Of a stretch of DNA of 64,000 bases, positions 27,401 to 39,400 are shown one piece after another. Position numbers and translations under genes: made by a program. The stretch spans positions 46,823,477 through 46,887,476 of the forward strand of contig CM026401.1 in the NCBI GenBank assembly GCA_014843695.1, read 5' to 3'. Each line of letters opens with the position of its first letter. Position 1 is the first letter of the stretch. The notes under the pieces are model-generated. The model saw only the letters and a program-made list of their open reading frames with translations. It made no database searches and was not told the DNA's origin. Source of the DNA: Archivesica marissinica. Lineage: Eukaryota; Mollusca; Bivalvia; Venerida; Vesicomyidae.

Positions 27401-30400
27401 NNNNNNNNNNNNNNNNNNNNNNNNNNNNNNNNNNNNNNNNNNNNNNNNNNNNNNNNNNNNNNNNNNNNNNNNNNNNNNNNNNNNNNNNNNNNNNNNNNNN
27501 NNNNNNNNNNNNNNNNNNNNNNNNNNNNNNNNNNNNNNNNNNNNNNNNNNNNNNNNNNNNNNNNNNNNNNNNNNNNNNNNNNNNNNNNNNNNNNNNNNNN
27601 NNNNNNNNNNNNNNNNNNNNNNNNNNNNNNNNNNNNNNNNNNNNNNNNNNNNNNNNNNNNNNNNNNNNNNNNNNNNNNNNNNNNNNNNNNNNNNNNNNNN
27701 NNNNNNNNNNNNNNNNNNNNNNNNNNNNNNNNNNNNNNNNNNNNNNNNNNNNNNNNNNNNNNNNNNNNNNNNNNNNNNNNNNNNNNNNNNNNNNNNNNNN
27801 NNNNNNNNNNNNNNNNNNNNNNNNNNNNNNNNNNNNNNNNNNNNNNNNNNNNNNNNNNNNNNNNNNNNNNNNNNNNNNNNNNNNNNNNNNNNNNNNNNNN
27901 NNNNNNNNNNNNNNNNNNNNNNNNNNNNNNNNNNNNNNNNNNNNNNNNNNNNNNNNNNNNNNNNNNNNNNNNNNNNNNNNNNNNNNNNNNNNNNNNNNNN
28001 NNNNNNNNNNNNNNNNNNNNNNNNNNNNNNNNNNNNNNNNNNNNNNNNNNNNNNNNNNNNNNNNNNNNNNNNNNNNNNNNNNNNNNNNNNNNNNNNNNNN
28101 NNNNNNNNNNNNNNNNNNNNNNNNNNNNNNNNNNNNNNNNNNNNNNNNNNNNNNNNNNNNNNNNNNNNNNNNNNNNNNNNNNNNNNNNNNNNNNNNNNNT
28201 CACCTCACATGTACCGTACCCACCTCCCATGTACAGTACTCACCTCCCATGTACAGTACTCACCTCCCATGTACCGTACCCACCTCACACGTACCATACT
28301 CACCTCCCATGTACCGTACCCAGCTCACACGTACCATACTCACCTCCCATGTATCGTACCCACCTCACATGTACCATACCCACCTCACATGTACCGTACT
28401 CACCTCACATGTACCGTACACCTCACATGTACCGTACTCACCTTACATGTACCGTACCCACCTCACATGTACCGTACCCACCTCACATGTACCGCACTCA
28501 CCTCACATGTACCATACCCACCTCACATGTACCTTACCGACATCGCATGTACTGTACCCACCTCACATGTACCGTACCCACCTCACATGTACCGTACTCA
28601 ACCCCCATGTACCGTACCCACCTCCCATGTACCGTACTCACCTCCCATGTACCGTACCCACCTCCCATGTACCGTACTCACCTCACATGTACTGTACCCA
28701 CCTCACATGTACCGTACTCACCTCACATGTACCGTACCCACCTCACATGTACCGTACCCACCTCACATGTACCGTACTCACCTCACATGTACCGTCTCAC
28801 CTCCCATGTACCGTACTCAACTCACCTCACATGTACGTACCAACTCACATGTACCGTACCCACCTCCATGTACCGTACTCACCTCACATGTACCGTACTC
28901 ACCTCCATGTACCGTACTCACCTCACATGTACCGTACTCACCTCACATGTACCGTACTCACCTCACATGTACCGTACTCACCTCACATGTACCGTACTCA
29001 CCTCACATGTACCGTACTCACCTTACATGTACTGTGCCCACCTCACATGTACCGTACCCACCTCACATGTACCGTACTCAACCCCCATGTACCGTACCCA
29101 CCTCCCATGTACCGTACTCACCTCACATGTACCGTACCCACTTCACATGTACTGTACCCACCTCACATGTACCGTACTCACCTCACATGTACCGTACCCA
29201 CCTCCCATGTACCGTACTCACCTCACATGAACCGTACTCACCTCACATGTACCATACTCACCTCACATGTACCGTACTCACATCCCATGTACCGTACTCA
29301 CCTCCCATGTACCATACCCACCTCCCATGTACCGTACCCACCTCACATTTACCGTACTCACCTCCCATGTACCGTACTCACCTCCCATGTACCGTACTCA
29401 CCTCACATATACCGTACCCACCTCCCATGTACCGTACCCACCTCACCTCCCATGTACCGTACCCACCTCACCTCACATGTACTGTACTCACCTCACATGT
29501 ACCGTACTCACCCCACATGTACCGTACTCACCTCACATGTACCGTACTCACCTCACATGTACCGTACTCACCTCACATGTACCATACCCACCTCACATGT
29601 ACCGTACTCACCTCACATGTACTTTACTCACCTCACATGTACCGTACTCACCTCACATGTACCATACCCACCTCACATGTACCTTACCCACCTCGCATGT
29701 ACAGTAACCACCTCACATGTACTATACCCACCTCACATGTACCGTACCCACCTCCCATGTACCGTACTCACCTCACATGTACAGTACCCACCTCACATGT
29801 ACCGTACCCACCTCACATGTACCGTACTCACCTCACATGTACCGTACTCACCTCCCATGTACCGTACTCACCTCACATGTACCGTACTCACCTCACCTCA
29901 CATGTACCGTACCCAACTCACATGTACCGTACCCACCTCCCATGTACCGTACTCACCTCACATGTACCGTACTCACCTCCCATGTACCGTACTCACCTCC
30001 CATGTACCGTACTCACCTCACATGTACCGTATTCACCTCACATGTACCGTACTCACCTCACATATACCTTACCCACCTCCCATGTACCGTACTCACCTCA
30101 CATGTACAGTACCCACCTCACATGTACCGTACCCACCTCACATGTACCGTACTCACCTCACATGTATCGTACCCACCTCACATGTACCGTACTCACCTCA
30201 CCTCCCATGTACCGTACTCACCTCACATGTACCGTACCCACCTCACATGTACCGTACTCACCTCCCATGTACCATACCCACCTCCCATGTACCGTACTCA
30301 CCTCAATGTACCGTACTCACCTCACATGTACCGTACCCACCTCACATGTACCATACCTACCTCACATGTACAGTACCCACCTCACATGTACCATACTCAA

Positions 30401-33400
30401 CTCACATGTACCGTACCCACCTCACATGTACAGTACCCACCTCACATGTACCGTACTCACCTCACATGTACCGTACTCACCTCACCTCACATGTACCGTA
30501 CCCACCTCCCATGTACCGTACTCATCTCCCATGTACCGTACTCACCTCACCTCACATGTACCGTACCCATTTCCCATGTACCGTACTCATCTCCCATGTA
30601 CCGTACTCACATCACATGTACCGTACTCACCTCCAATGTACCATACCCACCTCCCATGTACCGTACTCACCTCCCATGTACCATACCCACCTCCCATGTA
30701 CCATAACCACCTCCCATGTACCGTACTCACCTCACATGTACCGTACTCACCTCCCATGTACCGTACTCACCTCCCATGTACCATACCCACCTCCCATGTA
30801 CCGTACCCACCTCACATGTACCGTACTCACCTCCCACGTACCGTACTCACCTCCCATGTACCGTACTCACCTCAAATGTACAGTACCCACCTCCCATGTA
30901 CCGTACCCACCTCACCTCCCATGTACCGTACCCACCTCACCTCACATGTACCGTACTCACCTCACATGTACCGTACTCACCTCACATGTACCGTACTCAC
31001 CTCACATTACCGTACTCACCTCACATGTACCGTACCCACCTCACATGTACCGTACCCACCTCCCATGTACCGTACTCACCTCACATGTACCGTACTCACC
31101 TCAAAATGTACCGTACCCACCTCACATGTACCGTACTCACCTCACATGTACCGTACTCACCTCACATGTACAGTACTCACCTCCCATGTACCGTACCCAC
31201 CTCCCATGTACCGTACCCACCTCCCATGTACCGTACTCACCTCCCATGTACCGTACTCACCTCACCTCACATGTACCGTACCCACCTCACATGTACCGTG
31301 CTCACCTCACCTCACATGTACCGTACTCACCTCACATGTACCGTACTCACCTCCCATGTACCGTACTCACCTCCAATGTACCGTACTCACCTCACATGTA
31401 CCGTACCCACCTCACATGTACAGTACCCACCTCACATGTACCGTGCCCACCTCACATGTACAGTACCCACCTCACATGTACAGTACCCACCTCACATGTA
31501 CCGTGCCCACCTCACATGTACAGTACCCACCTCGCATGTACAGTACCCACCTCACATTTACCGTACTCACCTCGCATGTACCGTATCCACCTCACATGTA
31601 CCGTACTCACCTCACATGTACCGTACCCACCTCACATGTACCGTAAACACCTCACATGTACCGTACTCACCTCACATGTAACGTACTCACCTCCCACGTA
31701 CAGTACCCACCTCACATGTACCGTACTCACCTCACATGTACCGTACTCACCTCCCATGTACCGTACTCACCTCACCTCACATGTACCGTACCCACCTCCC
31801 ATGTACCGTACTCACCTCCCATGTACCGTACTCACCTCACCTCACATGTACCGTACCCACCTCCCATGTACCGTACTCACCTCCATGTACCGTACTCACC
31901 TCACCTCACATGTACCGTACTCACCTCCCATGTACCATACCACCTCCCATGTACCGTACTCACCTCCCATGTACCATACCCACATCCCATGTACCATACC
32001 CACCTCCCATGTACCGTACTCACCTCCCATGTACCATACCCACATCCCATGTACCATACCCACCTCCCATGTACCGTACTCACCTCACATGTACCGTACT
32101 CACCTCCCATGTACCGTACTCACCTCCCATGTACCATACCCACCTCCCATGTACCGTACCCACCTCACATGTACCGTACTCACCTCCCATGTACCGTACT
32201 CACCTCCCATGTACCGTACTCACCTCACATGTACCGTACCCATCTCCCATGTACCGTACCCACCGCACCTCCCATGTACCGTACCCACCTCACCTCACAT
32301 GTACCGTACTCACCTCACATGTACCGTACTCACCTCACATGTACCGTACTCACCTCACATGTACCGTACTCACCTCACATGCACCGTACTCACCTCACAT
32401 GTACCATACCCACCTCACATGTACCGTACTCACCTCACATGTACCGTACTCACCTCACATGTACCGTACTCACCTCACATGTACCGTACTCACCTCACAT
32501 GTACCGTACTCACCTCACATGTACCGTACTCACCTCACATGTACCGTACTCACCTCACATGTACCGTACCCACCTCACATGTACCGTACTCACCTCACAT
32601 GTACCGTACTCACCTCACATGTACCATACCCACCTCCCATGTACCGTACTCACCTCACATGTACAGTACCCACCTCACATATACCGTACCCACTTCACAT
32701 GTACCGTACTCACCTCACATGTACCGTACCCACCTCCCATGTACCGTACTCACCTCACATGTACCGTACTCACCTCACATGTACCGTACCCACCTCACAT
32801 GTACCGTACCCACCTCACATGTACAGTACCCACCTCACATGTACAGTACCCACCTCACATGTACTGTACTCACCTCACATGTACCGTACCCACCTTGTTC
32901 GGTGTTTGATTTCAATAGCTTTTTCGTCCCGTAATTGCCTCATATTGTTCGGTGTATCATTTCAATAGCTTTTCCTCCCGTACTTACCGCGCATTGTTCG
33001 GTGTTTCATTTCAATAGCTTTTTCGTCCCGTACTTACCTCACATTGTTCGGTGTTTCATTTCAATAGCTTTTTCGTCCCGTACTTACCTCATATTGTTCG
33101 GTGTTTCATTTCAATAGCTTTTTCGTCCCGTACTTATCTCACATTGTTCGCTGTTTCATTTCGATAGCTTTTTCGTCCCGTACTTACCTCACATTGTTCG
33201 CTGTTTCATTTCAATAGCTTTTTCGTCCCGTACTTACCTCACATTGTTCGGTGTTTCATTCAATAGCTTTTTCGTCCGTACTTACCTCTTTGTTCGGTGT
33301 TTCATTTCAATAGCTTTTTCGTCCCGTACTTATCTCACATTGTTCGCTGTTTCATTTCGATAGCTTTTTCGTCCCGTACTTACCTCACATTGTTCGCTGT

Positions 33401-36400
33401 TTCATTTCAATAGCTTTTTCGTCCCGTACTTACCTCACATTGTTCGGTGTTTCATTTCAATAGCTTTTTCGTCCCGTACTTACCTCATATTGTTCGGTGT
33501 TTCATTTCAATAGCTTTTTCGTCCCGTACTTATCTCACTTTGTTCGGTGTTTCATTTCAATAGCTTTTTCGTCCCGTACTTACCTCACATTGTTCGCTGT
33601 TTCATTTCGATAGCTTTTTCGTCCCGTACTTACCTCATATTGCTCGGTGTTTCATTTCGATAGCTTTTTCGTCCCGTACTTACCTCACATTGTTCGGTGT
33701 TTCATTTCAATAGATTTATGGCCCGTACTTACCTAGTATTGTTCGGTGTTTCATTTCGATAGCTTTTTCAAAGTGAACTTACCTCACATCTGTCTGTATG
33801 CCATTTGGTTGCTTCTTCTTCCCAAGTAAGACATCCCATCGTAGCAATGGTCAGATTATACTGAAAAGTTTTCTCTGAAAAGGTCATCGCAAGTTCATGT
33901 TCAAATGAAATACCTACAGTATGTGCAATGGGTACTTATTTGTAAAACAATGCTATCAGTTAATTAACACGATTTTGATAATTCACATTTATCATACCGC
34001 AACATATGGTTAGGGAACAACAGTAAAAACAAAGGATTCTAACTAAAAGGACCTATTCACATTTTGTAATAAATCAGACTTTATCTGCCAAGGGAGGTAA
34101 TAGAAAATTGAATGGATTAATATACTCACTGGATCCCGGTAAATGAACGGCCATGTATGTGAGTCCGGAATGGCCTGCCAGTTGAATCGGATGCACGCAT
34201 GTTTCCCAGAATTCATCCTGATGAAGATTTACCGTCAGATCGAAGTCAATAATAGATGGCGGTCCTGAGAATTTAATATACACCAAATATTCGGAAAAGA
34301 TAATGTCACCAATGGGTGTGACAATTAAACAGACGTTGTCCGTGCTTGTCTTGTACAGAAACTTGTGATACATGAACTCTGACGCATCTTCCTCGTCTAC
34401 AGAAGGTATTACTAATTCGGCTTCTGGCGTAACGACAGTTTGTTCGAAGGTCATAGATCGCGGAGTAATACGTTTCTTCTCCACTGTTTGTACGTCGATA
34501 TAAAGAACCGGAGACGTTACAGTGCTTGAGGTTCCGTCCGCGTCATAGCTAAAGACGTTCTTCTCAAATTCCAAACCCTGAATTAAAAAGAGCTATGTGA
34601 TAGTTTAAACTTTATTTATTTTAAAACGATTGCGAAACAAGCTTTAACAACTTATATTAATCACTCTTGTTGGCGCCGATGAAAGCGTAAATGTGGTCAT
34701 TCGTGTGGTAGGAAACCGGAGTACCCGGAGAAAACCCACCTGTCCGATCTGGTGATCTCCGTACCATCTCACATTCTTTCCGGTCCGAGGATCGAATCCG
34801 GTTGCATAGGTGAGAAGCGAGCGAGCTAACCACTGCGCTAATCGGACAGGTATCCCAGCAAACATTTGACGTTGTATAGACGTTGCATAGACGTCAGACC
34901 CCAACGTTGGATAGACGTTAGATAGTGGTTGTTTTTGCAAACTGGATATACGTCAGAATACCAACGTTTATCCAACGTCAGAGATCCAACTACTTTCCAA
35001 CGTTGGATTTACGTTGGATATTGGTCACCAAAATCATGACCAAATCCCAACGTTGATCCAACGTCGTAACAACGTTGTAACCTGACGTTGTATGGATGTC
35101 GGGGGTCCGACGTTGGATATACGTTGGATAATGGTCACCGACGTCGCGATCAAATTCCAACGTTGACCCAACGTCCATAAGTACGTTCTAGTCTGACGTT
35201 GTATGGATTTCGGGAATCCGACGTTGGATAATGGTCACCAAAATCACAACCAAATTCCAACGTTGATCCAACCTCGTAACAACGTTGTAACCTGACGTTG
35301 TATGGATGTCGGGAATCCGACGTTGGATAGACGTTGGATAATGGTCACCAAAATCACGACCAAATCCCAAAGTTGATCCAACGTCGTAACAACGTTGTAA
35401 CCTGACGTTGTATGGATGTCGGGGGTCCGACGTTGGATAGACGTTGGATAATGGTCACCGACGTCGCGACCAAATTCCAACGTTGATCCAACGTTGGTAT
35501 GACGTCAGGTGTTTGTTGGGTATGTGAGAGTAATTTGATGTTTGAACGCATAAATATTATCCAATCGGCATGCTATGACAATTGTTCTCGGAATTATTGT
35601 ATTGATGTAATAGATTGTTATATTTAGCTTATACAAATTTATATTAGCTCGATTGTGAAACAAGTTATTACAACTTATATTAATCACTATCGACACCTCA
35701 TCCCTGATGGAATCCATCGCTACGATGGAGAGAAAAGAGGCAACGTGGAATCTAAATACATAAGGGCACACTCGTAACAGCTCCAGTGGGGCTCGAACAT
35801 CGGGACTTTCGCAAAGAAGCAAACGCGCTATAACTGCGCTATCACGACTTCCACTAAGTGTGATATTTACTACGAACACATGTACTGACTTGCTTGTGGA
35901 ATGTGGTTCTATATGGATGCTATCAAGTGCATGGAGGACTGAGAGGTTGGGGGGGGGGGTCATCCAGAGTGTATACGACCGTGCTCGTACAATGAATGTC
36001 CATGTCCTTGCAGAATATATTATCTCCGCATTTCTTGTATATCATATTCGAACTCAACAGGAAAAGCTTAAAACAATATATTAAATATTTGAGTCAATAA
36101 ATGCCCGTTTTTCAATAACTCAGGCAGGGCTCATTCTAGGTCAGATGTTTTGGGAGCAGTGAGAAAGCACGCGCGCGATTGCGTCCATACATAATGATAT
36201 TTAATAAATGTCTGCAAAATAGGGTTAAAATACACAGTATGACCATTAAATACAACATTTGAATAGAAGTACTTTATAATGGGCCAATGTATCTTACTAG
36301 GAACATTTTGTATGTAAATTGTAAAAAAAGACATTTTTATTTTAGGGAGAAGTGGGGTTCCAAGGGGGGCGAAGTCAGGGTTCATAGGGCGACTATTTCG

Positions 36401-39400
36401 CCCAAGTCGCATTCGTGAATGAGCTCTGGCTTAATATATATCTGTTAATGTAATGACTGAGGACTGCAAAGACAACCTTATTTTCGAAACATACGTTTAA
36501 AGTACAATACTATAAAGTACAGAGTATAGAGATTGACGTCACCTAGATATTGACGTAACCATCGACACAGTTACTATGACACTACCACTTGAAACTTTTA
36601 TTTATTTTACAACAATTGCGAAGTAAGTTCTAACAACTTATATTAATCACTCTCGTTGGCGCGGATGAAAGCGTATATGTCATTCGTGTGGGAGGAAACC
36701 GGAGTACCCGGATAAAACCCATATGTCCGATCTGGCGACCACCGTACCATCTCACATGCTTCCCGGTCCGAGGATTGAACTCGGGTTGCATTGGTTAGAA
36801 GCGAGCGCGCTAACCACTGCGCTAATCGAACAGCCTACCACTTTCTTCTCACATATACTAGAGGACATAGAAAACGCACACCTACATTATATACTTATTA
36901 TTACATGAAAACGAAATACGAAGGATTCCATCAAAGATATATCACAAGTTTATTACAAAACACAAACTGAACAACTAAAAATATTCCAAAATGTTTAAAA
37001 CTATGTATTTATATAGTTATTGTTTTTCATGTAAAAACACAGTTATCCGAAGTGTGCGTTTTCTATGTCCTCTAGTATAGGTTCGAATCCCATTGACTGT
37101 GTCGTATTATTGCACGAGAAGAAGCTATCCAAGTTTGAGGAATGTCGGTGACTCTGTGCGTTTTCTATGTCCTCTAGTATAGGTTCGAATCGCATTGACC
37201 GTGTCGTATTATTGCAAGAGAAGAAAGCTATCCAGGTTTGAGGAATGTCGGTGGCTCTGCCGGTATACGCTTCCGTGTCATGGATTTCGTTATACTTACG
37301 GATATGGACAATTTTGTGTCACTGCTATCATTTCCAATGGCATCCATCACACCGTCCAATGTAAACTGAGAATTCTCAGTCTTAGACATTTCCTTGGCGA
37401 GCACGGACGCTTTGTTGTTCCTTAACAGTTGTTGTGTGCTTTTGTCGTGTTCATTACTACATGTACTGCATAGTTTAACTTTTTTCCGGACACTTTCTGC
37501 AATAGCTATCGTATTTTTGGCTGCCGTTCGTACCTAAAACAAAGAATTATAATGCTACCGTATTTTTGGCTGCCGTTCGTACCTAAAACAAAGAATTATA
37601 ATGCTACCGTATTTTTGGCTGCCGTTCGTACCTAAAACAAGGAATTATAATGATATTTATTAGAGAATAGCCCATTCCCACATAAAAGCGCATCTGAACG
37701 TCATTACCAATACCACATGCATGTACATATTGACACATACTGACACAGCCAGTGGCGTATTTTCCGATAGGCGTTGTAGATACGTGCCCTTTCATGAACA
37801 ACGAAAACTACGATAATAATGAAGGGTAATGTGTATGATGCCATGCGAAACAAATCGAATACGAAAATAAATCGATATACACCTATGATTACATATTTAT
37901 TGATACAAGATTTTCACACCTGTACATGCTCCTAATTTCTAGGTAACACTTTTCTGGAAATGCCCCAGAATGCAACTACGGCGAAACAGACTTTCAAAAT
38001 ATTCAAGGTGAGACACCCCGGCCCCTATCCTAATGCACTACTGTTGTTCCCTGGTCAGATGTTGCGGTATGATAAGTGTGATTCAAATCTTAATTGCTAA
38101 CATATCTTTACAGTGGCGTTTCCATTTGGTATGCTGTAGGATTGCTGTCGAGCTATAGTACTTTGATACTTAAAAGATGAGAAAGTGGATAATAATTGAT
38201 AACGCGTTGTGCAATTAAACAACGATAAAAACAGAGAAAACCACTTTACTTTTAGGGAGTATTCAGGAGCAGTAACCGACCGATGTCTCTTATTAAATAG
38301 TATATATTATATGCAACTGAAATTCTAACGGCTTCGTCTTTCTATGGCAGTATCCCGAAGTTCTTCTGGAAACGTTGGTGCATCTCTACACGAGCTCGGA
38401 TAAATACTTCATGCACGAAGACGGAATGCTGATCTTGTAAAAGGACCGTACATTTACCGACCGTGGAGATATGTCTATGTTGTGATTATAAAATGTTCTA
38501 TAAATCCTATTGTTACAGTCATAAATAATTGGTCACTGAACATGTTTTATTATCATTTTTTATTATCATTATTATTATTTATGTTTATTTATCGTCGCTA
38601 CCGGTTGCCCATTTGAGCGACAGGCAGTTTACCTTACAACACCTTTCCTGGATAGGCTCCGGCGGTTAACCAGTACTTGGTGCACAAACCTCCGTAAGAA
38701 ACTGCCAACTATTTCATATAAAGAGACACGGTCAGAGCGGGGCTCAAACCCGTGACAATCAGTGAACTTAGGTTAGAGTGGTATACAAGTCAGTGAAATT
38801 ATGATAAGTGAGAAAGTTGTTAGTCGCTAATGGAGGTTGGAGAATAGAGTACTGGTTTCTACCCAGAAAATGCAGGTGACCATGATTGGTGTTAGGTTAC
38901 AGTTGTATACAAGTCAGCGACCGTAACCACTCGACCACGGAGGCGGACTACTGAATACGTTTTTCAAAATTATTATTATATAGTTATCGTCTAAGATATA
39001 CAGTGTATAAAATGGCGGTTCGGGACCTGGATTGGTCCGCGGGCAAGACACACAAAGTAGTATCTATCCAAATCGTGTGTGGGTGGTCGGTGGAGCCGTG
39101 TCTGTAATGTCTGGGAAGAACACACATTGTCTTCCTCTACCAGTAGCTGGTGAATCGCCATGGACATTACCTAAGCTACAATGTATGCTATTACTTTAGA
39201 CCCTCCAAAACATAAAAAACAAGAAAAACTATTACATATAAATATGTAATAGAAGGACGATTGAAAACTAACTCTGCAGAATACACACTCGGATAGTGTA
39301 TTGAGTGAATGTATATAAATATGTAATAGAAGGACGATTGAAAACTCACTCTGCATAATACACACTCGGATAGTGTATATAGATTTAAAAAATGCATAAA

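Noticed and set aside
24416..32968. Open frames of up to ~2,400 codons in all three plus frames, with a THLTCTVLTSHVPYSPHMYR repeat
   Set aside because: A 20-bp stop-free unit keeps all frames open and yields the same 20-residue repeat in each. Part of the length is N. No splice, start or composition evidence for protein.
36131..36412. 93-codon minus open frame and its partner at 4036-4383
   Set aside because: Both lie in two copies of one dispersed element, in different frames; no shared protein.
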